A stretch of 64,000 nucleotides of DNA from Entrophospora sp. SA101 (taxonomy: Eukaryota > Glomeromycota > Glomeromycetes > Entrophosporales > Entrophosporaceae): NCBI GenBank assembly GCA_958430865.1, contig CAUDNR010000358.1:53941-117940 (forward strand), in the 5' to 3' direction. The position numbers and the translations under genes were made by a program. Below are positions 15,085 through 26,388 of the stretch, one piece after another. The notes beneath the pieces are model-generated. The model was given only the letters and a program-made list of their open reading frames with translations. It searched no databases and had not been told where the DNA came from. The first letter of the stretch is position 1, and each line of letters starts with the position of its first letter.

Positions 15085-15360
15085 GTGGATCCGCTTCTCA
15101 CATCCGTGTATGCAACATTTAGAAAGTACCCATTGAATGAACCAAAAAATGCAAAGCGGACCCCTAACAGCAGCAACAACTCCTTCTCACAAAATGTGAG
15201 CTTGTCTCAGAGATGGGTATCAGCTTCAAGAGACCCAGCTTACGTAACGTACTGGAACAAGAAAGTTGCAGAATGGTCGCAGAAGTCGTGGAACAGACTA
15301 TATAGGTTCGTAAGACTTCGAACGAATCAATATATACCATTTAATATATCTAAGATATAA
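15085..15360 (+). CDS. Unrecognised ORF, copy B
   Basis: Identical to the frame at 4178-4453, inside the second copy of the large repeat. Same uncertainty: no ATG, no recognised domain, possibly a fragment. Confidence 0.22.
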   Translation: MDPLLTSVYATFRKYPLNEPKNAKRTPNSSNNSFSQNVSLSQRWVSASRDPAYVTYWNKKVAEWSQKSWNRLYRFVRLRTNQYIPFNISKI

Positions 15361-15724
15361 ATGATTCGCTTTGATTTGATCCGGATCAATATACACGATC
15401 TAATGCATATAAATAAATTAATCCAATGAAAATCTTGTTTCAATGAGTTATATTTAAAATTCGTTGAATGGGATGTTAATATAGAAAAATGTCCATGAAA
15501 AGTGCTTGGACAATAGAAAAGGGCCATAACATGAAAAAAGCAATTTTCTAACTCTTTATGTAGAATATTTTGGCTTAGAAACCATATCCAATATTTTGAG
15601 ATATCGTTCAAAAACAATATATAGTAAACTCCTTTAACAATTTTTAATTTATTTACTTTATTAAATAAATAATTTTTACTTTTTTCATTCTTCACTTTTT
15701 CTTCTCAATAATACTATTTATTAC

Positions 15725-15791
15725 CTATAATCTCTCAATTACTATTTGTAATTCTGCTTCACTATAAATCCTAAACCCACGTTCTGGTGTT
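15725..15791 (-). pseudogene. PSMA5 3' fragment at repeat boundary
   Basis: The final 22 codons and stop of the proteasome alpha-5 gene, identical to the complete gene's last exon, then an abrupt break after base 15791. No other part of the gene follows. It is a by-product of the repeat boundary, not a functional gene. Confidence 0.9.
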
Positions 15792-16017
15792 GATAGAGTT
15801 TAACAAAGAAAAAGGTAGTGAACAAATTGTGTAAAAAAATACATAAAAAATTATATACATATATATTTGTTTTAACTTTCACTAATTTGTTCTGTTATTA
15901 CTTTTTATTTCCACAACAGATAAAGATGCATTTAAAACAAGTATATAATTCATGAAATATTGTGTCTGCATGCATTCACATTCCTAATCTCTAATGTTTA
16001 TTTCCTTTAATTTTCAG

Positions 16018-17146
16018 TTAAAGATGTTATAGACAAGGTTGTTTTAGAAAATGTTGGTCATGCTTCCACTTTAGAATATGGTTTTAAGATGCCATTATTG
16101 CAGCGTGATTTTACCAAGGCAATTAATGTATTTAAAGAAAATTTAGAAAATAACATTTTGGGTAAAAAACAAAAAACGGATTTTAATATCCTTGTCAGTG
16201 GAGGAGCTCCAGGGATAGGTAATATATTATCTCTAACTTCTTTAACATTCATAAGAAATACAATTTTTATATTCAAGTTTTTGTTTCTCTACATCTTGCA
16301 TTTTAGGTAAAACACAATTTGGCCAAGAACTTTTTTTTCAATTCAAAGATAACTGGACCCACCTACTTTGTCAACAAAAAATATTCAACATCATTTTCAA
16401 TATATTTACTTAGATTTTGGGAATGGATGTCCACTTGATAATACTGACTATGGACTTTCTTCATCAGTGATTATTGGCATATGAAATGCTTATATATTCT
16501 TCATCTATGAAAAATATAAAATGTCATTTATTGAATTTCGGTCAAAGATCATGCCATACATCAAATGCTTCAACATTGATGCTGTGTTTCAGAGCATTGC
16601 TGAACATTTAGAATCTGCAACTCTTTGTTTTTCTTCATATTGATGAATTTCAATTGATTGATAAATGGGAGAAAAAATATATGACAACTTTTAATAAAGA
16701 TTTCTTTAAAGATATGGTCAATGAACTTGCAACATTTATGATGAATAGACTAGAAGCATTTGTTCAAATATTCCTTTCAGGAACAGCTCCACAAGTTGTC
16801 ATTTCAGCTAAGGAGCCATCTAGAGTTTCATTTCATTTTGTTGAATGTCCATTGTTATCAATGGCATCTATGATTAAGATTGTAGATCACTTTGCAGAGT
16901 CATGTAATGCAGAAAAATTTGAATGTGGTGAATATAAATGGAAGCTATGTAGACCATTTCTTTATCTTTTGGGGGACACAGGAGGATTGCCTTGTGCATT
17001 AGAGTATCTTTTAAAAAAATGTTTTAAAGAACTCAATAACAACATGTATGATTTTTTTACAAGTTTTGATAATCAATCATTTGACATGATTTTTTCTAAA
17101 GTCAAAGAGAAACTTAATACAAGCTACAATATATATAATACTGTCC
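16018..17146 (+). pseudogene. Crinkler-like P-loop NTPase, broken
   Basis: A first exon ends at the Walker A motif GAPGIGKT, which is split by an intron (GTAATA...TTTTAG). A later block has Walker B-like LFVFLHIDEF and then an intact stretch at 16654-17146 with FLSGTAP, LLGDTGGLPCALEYLL and FDMIFSKVKEKL. This resembles the ATPase region of the Crinkler-type proteins expanded in Rhizophagus; that is family knowledge, not tested here. Lesions are a frameshift after FKDNWT, a TGA near 16482 and a second frameshift just before the Walker B motif. A TIR element truncates the 3' end at 17147. Confidence 0.6.
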
Positions 17147-17357
17147 ACATCAGGAAACTTTTCCCGCCATAATATTACATCTGTAAGTTTTAATATGAAA
17201 TGTCGTAATATTACGCATAAAAAGACATAATATTTACACTGAATGTAATAATTGCGTAATTTTTGCATAATTTTTGCATAATATTACACTATTTACGTAA
17301 GTTTATGGCGGGCCCCGTAATATTATGCAAATTTGTGTCAGAAAAATTTCCTGATGT
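17147..17357. mobile_element. Small TIR element with two-tier inverted repeats
   Basis: Outer ends ACATCAGGAAA and TTTCCTGATGT are inverted repeats, and inside them CCCGCCATAA (left) pairs with TTATGGCGGG (right). The interior repeats GTAATATTAC-like and GCATAATTTTT motifs. No coding sequence. No clear target-site duplication was seen, so the superfamily is unknown. It truncates the NTPase relic. Confidence 0.65.
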
Positions 17358-17917
17358 ATATGCCATGAATACAATTATTACCATCATCATAATTTACAGC
17401 ACTAGTCTTAAACATGATCCATTCATTGCCATCTTGACTACTTTTCTGAACATTACTTCAGAATTCGAATCTAATAATATCTGTTGTTCTGGTGTGAATT
17501 TTTTATAAATTTTATTAAGCAGGAACTGACTCATCCTAGATAAATTTGATGTTGAATTAGTTAGGTCACTTTTTACCCAATGACGTTGACAATGTAAATC
17601 ATACCAGCTTCATATTAACATTCCTCATAATTGTTCCAACACCTTCTTCAGTCCCCTGTGTCATAATATGGGCTACCTCACCTATAATTCAGAACAATCA
17701 TTAGCCATACAACATATAATATCAGGGTAGGTAAAAAATTATTGACCTGGTCCAATCGAAGTCACCTTTTTTCTTTGCCATATTCTATGTCCAAAGATTC
17801 ACATTTGATTTCATTCCAGAATTTATTGATATCTATATTCTTGCTTCAATGATCCTACAAAAATAATATACAATTTTGTTACCATCTTTGTCTATTAAAA
17901 ACCCACTGGCAAAACAG
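17358..17917. other. Relic-rich stretch, no intact gene
   Basis: Short coding-looking fragments on both strands, none open long enough to identify. Minus-strand text around 17370-17510 and 17560-17700 looks formerly coding. Nothing else supported. Confidence 0.4.
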
Positions 17918-18190
17918 ACCACAACAGGATCTAATGAACACCATAAGGTCAGGTGGGACGCAGGCACCTGCCATAGTTGTGTGAGTGTTACCCCTTTTCA
18001 GGACTACTGGAGAACCCCACCTCTACAAAAGAGGCATATGATACAGCCAAGCTTGTAGACCACAACGGGATCTAATGAACGCCATAAAGTGAGCGGGACG
18101 CAGGCGCCTACCGTAGTTGTGGAAGATGTTTCCCTTCTCGAGACTTAACAGGGCCCTCCATACTGTCTGCCAGTGGTCTGCCTGCAAGTG
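17918..18190. repeat. Two diverged tandem copies of a ~141-bp GC-richer unit
   Basis: Units begin at 17918 and 18059 with ACCACAAC[A/G]GGATCTAATG and share GGGACGCAGGC and TAGTTGTG. Each unit starts with CCACAAC and has GTTGTG(G) about 60 bp later, so each could fold as a hairpin. Base composition differs sharply from the neighbourhood. It could be part of a structured short interspersed element; no Pol III boxes were confirmed. Confidence 0.7.
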
Positions 18191-18235
18191 ATGATTAAAA
18201 TGAAAAGATACTTGCCTTAAAACATTGTACAAACA

Positions 18236-19130
18236 TTAAGCCATTTGTTTCTCTAGAGTCGATCCACATTCCACCAGATATTCCAAGCATTTGTTGAGTC
18301 TTCGTGCCTCTAAACAAAAATTATTTGTAAAATCTTTTTGGCTTTTACGATATTGGTAATAACCAAGAAACTGATAGTCCTTTGGTGCAGTTTCCTTGAA
18401 GTATTGGTCAAGAGAATATTCCATGATTCCCGAATTAAAAAAAAAAATTGCTAAGACAATTATTAAATGAGGGAGATGGATCACCATTGATTTACTTATT
18501 TAAAATTCCTGATGAGGTAATTATAATAATCTTTCCATGACCTTCCATGTTGTACAACATATTAATTATCTGATCTTATCCAATTTGGATTTCTCTTTAC
18601 ATCTCAACAACGTTGAATCTTTGATCCAATATACATATTAGAAAATATGGAAAGGTACCCAACTAATTTATACTTGCATCGAAGAAAAGTTTTGTAGAAT
18701 ATGCAGAGCATAGAGACTTTGACTCATATATTCATGGACTTCCCTCTAAATTTTGGAATGAAGCTATGGTCAGAGAATACATTGGAGGTAAGTCAAATGC
18801 CTTCTCAAAGAGACAGATATCGGTATAGATATTGACAATTATATTTAATCAATCAAGAAATAGTAGATAGATTATTTAGATTATTGGCTAATTTTCATAT
18901 TTTATTTGATATGTAAGAATAATAGAGAAAAAAGGAATAAACGCGAACTTGCAAGGGAGAAAACATGCGGCCCCTAGACCATTTAATATATGCCCCTTTA
19001 CTTTGGCTCTACCAGGTGAAAACTATTTATTACTATTGTTATCTATTTCTTCATTGTAATCACCATTATAATTATCATTGTTATTATTGTTAAATACAGA
19101 TTTTTTTTTTCTTTACTTTTGAGTACGGTC
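18236..19130. other. Gene relics of unknown family
   Basis: On the minus strand 18236-18487 encodes an open stretch with YSLDQYFKETAPKDYQFLGY and a C-terminal LEYLVECGSTLEKQ. On the plus strand around 18680-18790 a short frame with RDFDSYIHGLPSKFWNEAMV ends at a GTAAGT-like donor. Neither is recognised. They may be parts of effector-like genes or mobile elements. Confidence 0.3.
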
Positions 19131-19189
19131 CAAGAATTGATTGCTCCTACAACCCTGGTGTCAACTTTTTGTCATTTGGTTATAATAAT

Positions 19190-19652
19190 TTTCAATAGCC
19201 TTGGATCCAAGAAGTTTTATCCTGCTTCATTTTTTAGATCGGCTATAATTTCATTAATCATTTCTGATTTAGTATGATTCTTTTCTCGCATAGTTTTGTT
19301 GAAAAGCTTCTTGAATTTTTGCACAAGTTCATCTGAAGTTTGTCTTGAAGCTGAAATGATACAAAAATATTTGATTTACTATGGGCATCTCACCAATGAT
19401 AACAGATATTTATGCATTGAAATAATCTTACCTTGAGAACTGCTTGAACTATTATTAGGGTATCTTCTTCTTGGAATCTTTGTTGAATCTCTTCATTGAG
19501 CAAAGAAATTTTTTTGGAAAGTTCGTCTATTTTATTATTAAATTCTTCAATTTTATTATAAAGCTCATCAATTTTATTATCAATTTCTTCGAATTTATTA
19601 TCAATTTTTTAGATTTGTTTTTTTGTTTCTCCTTCAATAAATCAAGATCCAT
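19190..19652 (-). pseudogene. Coiled-coil protein relic
   Basis: From an ATG at 19652 the minus strand reads MDLDLLKEKQKNKSKK; after a one-base shift at a poly-A tract it continues as heptads such as IDNKFEEIDNKIDELYNK. A GTAAG donor after QAVLK and a downstream exon with SDELVQKFKKLFNKTMREKN follow, then an in-frame TAA after LKNEAG. It is a leucine-zipper-like coiled coil of unknown function, probably no longer coding. Confidence 0.4.
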
Positions 19653-19921
19653 ATCGATCCGTTGTTTAAATATGTAGAAAATAAAGCATGTTACCGGAAT
19701 TAGATTCTGACGAAGATATTTTGGACGAATCTTGTAATTCCGGGTCAAATTAATTCTAATTCTATTTTTATTTATTATTTATTTTTAATTTCATTTATTT
19801 ATTTTTGTATTTATCATTGTTATTATTGTTTATACCTGTGTTACGATTCATATAATCATTTTTTTTTATTCTTATTAATTAATCGTAACATGTTAATATT
19901 TATTTGATTTATTTAACTATA

Positions 19922-20101
19922 CAGTCTGCCCTTGTTTCAACGAAGTGGCTGGACATATAAGAAAATTTTATTCAATATTCGTTGAAACAAGGTTTACTAA
20001 TCGCGTTTCAACGAATTTTTGTGTTTTCATGTGTAACAACGTTTTTAAAAATTCGTTGTATCAAAAATTTAATTATATTTCGTTGAAACAAGGGTTCACT
20101 G
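19922..20101. mobile_element. MITE, 180 bp, TA target (family 1)
   Basis: Terminal inverted repeats CAGTCTGCCCTTGTTTCAAC / CAGTGAACCCTTGTTTCAAC (imperfect at positions 5-8), flanked by TA on both sides (19920-19921, 20102-20103). Non-coding, with internal TTCGTTG motifs. Ends and TA target fit Tc1/mariner/pogo-derived MITEs. Partial relatives occur at 33543 and 35642. Confidence 0.88.
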
Positions 20102-20652
20102 TATTTAGTAGAAATTAGTGACAATGTGCCCATATGGGCTCATGAACCTAAACGAGCGTGCGAACCCATACGGGTTTATAATTAATTAACATGTATATAA
20201 AGAACTCGAATTTGACCTACTGTGAAAATAACTTTGTAATAAGTTAATTAGTTTCGACTAAGAGAAACTAAATAAATAAATAAAATAATAAATATTTTGA
20301 AAATTTTTATCTTCTTTACCCAAAATTATTCGCTAATAACAAAATCAATTCGTTGATCCCTATTCATTCTGATCCACACAAAACAAAAATAATTGTAATC
20401 ACCAATTAAAAATACGCTCTCCCAAATTTAATCGGTGACAATATATTGTTTTTTTACATCATTTTTTAAACAAAAACCATTTTTTGTATATCGATTTTTA
20501 TTGCATCATTTTTTTTTTTTGTTTAAAATAGCTGTGTTTTCCGCTTTTACTGGTTCCATACAGCTCTCTATTCGAATTATCTAAACCATACTACATATTA
20601 AATATATAAAAGAAACTTCGAGTAAAAAAATGTTTTTAAAAAATTCAAAGTA

Positions 20653-21050
20653 CAGTCAAACCTCAATAAACCGAACTACTACAAACCGATTTCGCTTTAT
20701 AACGATCAAAAATTAGTTAACCAAATCATGTTTAATAAAAAAATTATTTCATTAAGCCGAATTTTATTAATTATAACCCCACCCTACTTGATAAACCGAA
20801 CCTAACGTTAATAAAAATGCAACTTTCTAAGCCGAATATTTGTGAAAACAGTCGATGATTATAAACTGGTTTTAAAATTCGTCTTATAATGATAAAATTT
20901 GGTTTACTCCACGCTATCAATCGCCCTAATCTTTCACAAATAAATTTATTATTTTATACTTTTTATTTGAACAATAAAAATCGTTTTTCATAAACCGAAT
21001 TTTGATAAGCCGATCATATTTTTGTGATTCGGCTTATCGAGGTTTGACTG
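20653..21050. mobile_element. MITE, 398 bp, TA target (family 2)
   Basis: Ends CAGTCAAACCTCAATAAACC and the inverse of CAGTCAAACCTCGATAAGCC, flanked by TA at 20651-20652 and 21051-21052. The interior repeats CCGAA/ATAAACCGA motifs. Such ends are typical of pogo/Tigger-type elements, for which a transposase relic exists at 40311-41306. Non-autonomous. Confidence 0.9.
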
Positions 21051-21195
21051 TACAATTGAGATCTGCAAATTGAGAAATGACAAAAATTAACAGAAAAACT
21101 GAAACTAATTACGTTATTACGATGATGACATATATTAACAAAATACTATTACTATATGTTTTATAATGAATAAAATAAACGTATTCTTTATATGA

Positions 21196-21440
21196 TACCT
21201 TTCAGTAAGTTACAAATTCCGTACCTTATATGCGGAATCGAAAACCTTTTCAGTATTATAATTAAGTTATGTTACAAATTCCGTGCTTTATGCGCAGAAT
21301 CAAAAAATACTGTTACAAATTCCGTGCCTTATATGTGAAATCGAAAAGGTATCTTTTCAATATTAGTATGTTACAAATTCCGTACCTTATACACGTACCT
21401 TTTCAATGTGTTACAAATTCATACAGACTCCGTACCAATT
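21196..21440. repeat. Degenerate tandem repeat, ~55-bp unit
   Basis: About five copies of a unit beginning GTTACAAATTCCGTACCTTA, several followed by a (G/A)AATCGAAAA element and CTTTTCA. The copies have diverged in length. No coding sense is apparent. Confidence 0.75.
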
Positions 21441-22337
21441 CCGGATTTCACACTAAATTTGAAAAAGGCAATTTTCAAAACCGTATTAGGATATTAATTA
21501 AAAAAATTATTTTTAAGAACGAATTTGACATACGTTAATTCCGTATTTTATTTTTCATAGTAATAGGGCAAATATAAGATAATGATGATGATGATAAATT
21601 ATAATTTAATTACTACTCCTAAACTTCAATCATAGTAAATAAATCTAGTTATCTATAACAAAAAATTTTAATTATAAAATCAACAAAGTAATTTTATTGT
21701 TATGCTAGAAATATGATTCATGATAATGACTCCGTCACTGATGTCACTTGTAATTTATTGCTTTAAAGTTTCTGTTCAAATAAAGGTTATTTTATTTGAA
21801 TTAATTTTGAATATTCAAGTTACATTGAATGATTAATTTGTTTGGATAACAAATAATTGAGACATGCATTATTCAAATAGAAATTCTATAATAATAAGAA
21901 AAATTCTTGACCTTCGGCAAAAAGTTTAATGATATTTTTTAATTATTCTGGAAATGTGATACTCAAAGTTTTTTGTGATACTGAAGAGTGATGTGATTTC
22001 CCAAACAGGGCTATGATATGCCTGCTTTTTCCATTTTAAAATTTTTTACTTTAACATAAATTTCATCAAAATTGGATTATGATAATCCGAGGTCCTGCCC
22101 CACAACAGGGCCATTCTGCGGGCTAACTATTACAAGTATATAACTTTCTTTATTCTATAATGGAAAATGCCGGTTCCTGAGTTTTTAATATTTTGATCGG
22201 GATTTCGGTGATAATTTTTCTGTTTTGACGGTAATTATCAAGCTTCATTTTTATGGGGTGATTTTTTGATGAACCTTAAATTTCTTTTGTGATGTTTATT
22301 TCAAGTATTTCTAAAATCCATATAGATCAAGTGATTT
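21441..22337. other. Intergenic, nothing recognised
   Basis: AT-rich DNA before the tRNA gene. No gene, repeat or RNA recognised. Confidence 0.6.
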
Positions 22338-22344
22338 GCGAGTT

Positions 22345-22383
<39 letters not shown>

Positions 22384-22410
22384 CCGTGTGTTCAATCCAC
22401 ACAACTCGCA
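22338..22410 (+). tRNA. tRNA-Phe (GAA)
   Basis: 73-nt cloverleaf without intron. Acceptor stem GCGAGTT pairs with AACTCGC, followed by discriminator A. The D arm holds TAGCTCAGTTGG, the anticodon stem TCAGA/TCTGA encloses loop CTGAAGA (anticodon GAA), and the T arm is GTGTG-TTCAATC-CACAC. The internal A and B boxes act as the Pol III promoter. Confidence 0.97.
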
Positions 22411-22423
22411 CACTTAAATTTGA

Positions 22424-22435
22424 TTTTTTTTTTTT
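22424..22435 (+). terminator. Pol III terminator of tRNA-Phe
   Basis: Run of 12 Ts, 14 bp downstream of the tRNA 3' end, the expected Pol III termination signal. Confidence 0.85.
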
Positions 22436-22547
22436 AATTTATTGTCATATAACGTTAAAATCAACAAATAAATAAATAAATAAATAAAATACAAATTACT
22501 AAAAATAAATTAATACAGAATAAGTTCAAAGAATAATATTAACAATT

Positions 22548-24876
22548 TTAATCATCATAAACACTTATTTTTAAACTACTTAATCTTTGAATTGATTTAT
22601 CATGACCTTTTAATGCTGCTTTCTTATAAAATTTTATTCCTAGTTTATGATCTACTTGTAAATTCAATTTGCCTTCATAATAGATGCTTCCCAAGTTGTA
22701 TAAAGCAGTCGGATTTTCATGAAATGCAGCTTTTTCCAAGTATTTCATAAATTCAGTAGCCATTAAAGGATCATCTTTAGCTTTAGTTACAATAGTGAAT
22801 GCATAACGAACTTGAGCATCAGCAATATCTTGGTCTGCAGCTTCCTTGAAACATTTGGATGCTTCTTCCTCATCTTTCTCAACTCCACCATATCCCTCCA
22901 ATAAATAATACCCTTTCCAATATTTTGCTCTAGGATCGTCCAATACATCAGCATGATATTTGAAGCATTGCCATGCAAATCTTCTTGAGCTTTCACTTTG
23001 ATCTTTGTGAAGTCTTATACCTTCATCTAATGTTAACCTTACTGCAGTATCCGCTAAAGACAATGTATCTAGATCAATATCAAGATCGGGATCAACAATA
23101 TCATCACCAGTATTATTGGAATTTTGGCTTTTATCATGTGGTATAATTCTTGGTGAACAATAAAGTTTGTGTAAATTAGCCAATTGTGTAAGAAAAGTGT
23201 GCATATCTGGACGAAGTGTAGGTTCTTGAAGCCAGGCTATTTTAAAGGAACGATTTAATAAATATAATTATTTATTGATAGTAAAAATAATTAAATTATA
23301 ACAAACCGTTTGACACTATGCTTTTGAAACATCGTTGAATATCATGAAAGTGATTGTATTTTTTTAAATCTTCTCGTTTGCCATTCCTAACGTGTTGAGA
23401 AATTTTTACACAATCATTCTCAAATTTTCTAAGATATGGAACCTGATTAAATGATAATTCCCAAACAAACATACCAAAACTAAAATGATTTAAAACCAAA
23501 GTCAGCGATCAGTACTCGATTAATAAATAAATAAAATTAGATGTACTTTGTTATTTATTCACCTAAAGATTTCACATTTTAATGTATATCTAGTCTTCAC
23601 AAGATCCTTCAGTTTCTCGGGAGCCATCCAGGGTATAAGTTCATTTACTGATACAATTCGTCTACTTTTAGTTTCATAATCTCTACTTAGAGTAAAATTT
23701 GCAATTTTCGCTGTCTCAAGATTACCCATAAGCTATTATCAATAATTTATTAATAAATAAACAAATAAATAATTAATTCATTCATTAATATGCTATTATT
23801 ATTGTTATTTATTATTATTTTATTACTCACCAAAATATTTTCACACCTAACGTCATGATGATAAATTGTACACGCATGTAAGAATGTAAGTCCAGAACAA
23901 ACATCGTAAACAATTTTTAATTTTTGTTCCCAAGTAATTTTAAATTTTTCATAAATATCTTTTAAATTGCCCATATTAGCCCAATCAAACACCATTACTC
24001 TATGTCCATCAGCAAATGCTATACCATGAAACTTTATTATACAGCTTGATGAGTCTAATTTCCCTAAAATTGCTAAATAGGTACGAAAATCTTCTTCTTC
24101 ATGTTCTTCATCTGTAAATGGTTTACATGCTACTTCTTGAGCCCTATTCAATACTTTTTTAAAAACTTTTCCACGTTTTATGGGTTGACTTGATGGATCT
24201 GGGTCTGTTAATCTATCAGATCTGATTTTTTTGATTTCAGGTGTTGGATTATTATTAGCACTCCTCATTGACGATAAAGTGTCCATTATAATCTTAATAT
24301 CTCTTTCTTGAGTCGTCAAGCTAGCTGCCATTGTTTCTACAGCCTATATTGTATGTAGTGTTTGATGATGATTTAGAATGAATAATAAATATTATACAAA
24401 ACAATATACAGATTATTTATATTTACCGAAGACATTTTTTCAAATTCTTTTTCTATTAAACTTTGTACTTCTGAAATTTTCTTGAAACTTTTGGTATTTA
24501 CATCCAAATTTAAATCAAGGATAATTCTATCATACCTTGTGATAAGCTGTTCAACCTTTTCTTTACGAGATTTTGCATTAATATATTTCATTGCTCCACT
24601 TAATTCTGAGATCTCGTCAATAAATCTTTTAATTTCCGTTGCTGCATTTACATAACGTTGAAGATTTTTAAAGAATTCATTGTTTACAAATACATCAATA
24701 TTTTCTTCTCGATGTCTATATAAATCTTCCAAAGCACGTGATCCTGCTTCCAGTCTATCAGATAACGATAGACATATTTTCTTGGTATAACGTGCTTCTT
24801 CAGAAGCTTTATAAGCATCTCTTGCAAGTTTTGTAGCTATGCCAATTAATGGGAAACAAAGTCCGACTATATCCAT
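22548..24876 (-). CDS. MLKL/HeLo-like helical domain, pseudokinase and Sel1-repeat protein
   Basis: Five exons on the minus strand: 24876-24427, 24343-23831, 23732-23563, 23479-23307, 23236-22548 (664 aa, phases consistent). Residues 1-150 are an all-helical region starting MDIVGLCFPLIGIATKLARD, resembling the four-helix bundle of MLKL/HeLo-type proteins. Residues ~205-465 are a TKL-like kinase fold with the ATP-lysine in VACK (K224), HHDVRCEN in place of HRD, NFT (333-335) in place of DFG, and PWMAPEK. Loss of the DFG Asp suggests a pseudokinase. The C-terminal ~120 residues contain Sel1/TPR-like repeats (NPTALYNLGSIYYEGK). The family link is by architecture; a membrane-disrupting or signalling role is inference. 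Confidence 0.8.
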
Positions 24877-25312
24877 GATGAATTCTTTTCTTCGAACAAA
24901 TAAATTAAATTTTTTTTTGGATAAAATCTTATCTGCAAAATATATTATTTATATACATTTTTAATGTTACACTTTTTATAAATTAACTAACGTTATACAT
25001 AATGCTAATAAAGGATTATAAATAAAGGATTTTCCTTTCCTACAATAATACTTATAACGATTGAGTTTACTAGCATTTATTTGTGATTACGTTATAAACT
25101 TTTTGGAAAACTCTTTGGAAAATAATTTTTTTTTGCGACGGACAATGAATGAACAAGTTTCAAACAAGGAATGTTACACAGACTAAAAAGAATTCTGAAT
25201 GACAACACCATATGGAATGTTTTTGTTCATTTGTGACGAAAAAAAAAAAGTTTACAAATACAAAGAAACGCGTTAAATTTTATATCTCACCTTACGACAT
25301 TTATTTATTTAT
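24877..25312. other. Intergenic, promoter side of the pseudokinase gene
   Basis: AT-rich, with poly-T and TTTA repeats near 25300-25320. No gene recognised. Confidence 0.5.
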
Positions 25313-26388
25313 TTATTTTTTATTTTTAAAGTTTGTGGAAGAAGGAGAATAATGATCCTTTAATATAAAATAGTTTACAAGTAATTTATAGTTATTAATA
25401 TTATTATAATAATAATTGTAAAAAAATTTATTCATGTTACTAACCCTGAACATTAATGAGATTCTACGTTTCTTGGGTATCAATTGACCCTTGAATCTAT
25501 GTTCATTTGGGTCTTGAGGAATTTCATGAGTGAAATTATACCTGATCGAGTCACTTTATTTGTTGAAAATGAGAAAGTAATAAATAATTAATTAACGTAC
25601 AGTATCATTATGTATGCACCGCACATATTTATCTATATTACCGTTGAACGTATAAACTTCCTGGTTCTAATAAAACAGAAAATTGAATTTCTGGATCATC
25701 TTTATGTCGAAAAATCATCACAGTTGAAGAAATTAAAGATATTCCTGCCACAATTCCACCAGAGTACTAAGTTTTTTTAAAAAATGTTATTATTGTTGCT
25801 TGCTATTTTATTATTATTAATATCCTTTATTATAATATTAATACTTGCCTCTATATTGTCTAAATGAGGTTTTATGCCACCATAATCGGCCAATTCTAAA
25901 ATATGTATTGGCAACCATTTGATATTTTCATTTGAAAACAAATCATAAAACTTTTTTTTAAATAACTCATTTACTTTATCTTCTTCCTCATCTTTGCCAT
26001 TTGTAGCAGTATCAGTAGACCAATGAGTGGCTTGACATTCTCTATAACCATGGATAACATCATCAAAGTGAGCATCTTGATAGACAACTTCTTTACCAAA
26101 CGCTCTTTTCAATTTCTTTGATGATTTTTCCACAAGAAAAGATTGTTCTGATTCATTTAAATGATTTGGAAATAAAATGAAATCTTCGTCAATTGAAAAC
26201 GATGAATTTTTTTTTTGTAATTTAGAGTAATCAAAATATGGTAACGATAACTCTGATATTTTCAATGAATTATTTGAAAATTTTTTCTTTTTAGATAAAT
26301 TTTGCAATGAAAAATTATTCAATTTATAAAAAAATTTGTTTTGTGATGATAAAAAGTCATTTCGTAATCTTAATATTAAAAAATTCAT
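25313..26388 (-). CDS. ALKBH7-like 2-oxoglutarate/Fe(II) dioxygenase
   Basis: Exons 26388-25849, 25766-25642 and 25541-25313. The basic, Ser/Asn/Phe-rich N-terminus (MNFLILRLRNDFLSSQ...) looks like a mitochondrial presequence. The core has ILELADYGGIKPHLDN, with the HxD iron ligands in PHLDN, then YSGGIVAGISLISST, PGSLYVQRYNFTHEIP (His and Arg of the fold) and PKKRRISLMFR. This matches ALKBH7, a mitochondrial AlkB-family member. The first intron appears to use a GC donor (GAG/GCAAGT). The end is uncertain: the frame runs ~40 Asn/Tyr-rich codons past the domain to TAA at 25313, and a further intron is possible. Confidence 0.8.

Larger units (their letters stand above)
10908..15791. repeat. 4.9-kb perfect direct repeat, copy B
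   Basis: Second copy of the segment at 1-4884, same orientation, with no difference seen, even in the number of microsatellite units. The right junction at 15791 cuts the proteasome alpha-5 3' end and continues into unrelated sequence leading to a Crinkler-like relic. A run of ten Ns lies between the copies, so this may be a recent segmental duplication or a false duplication in the assembly. Confidence 0.95.
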
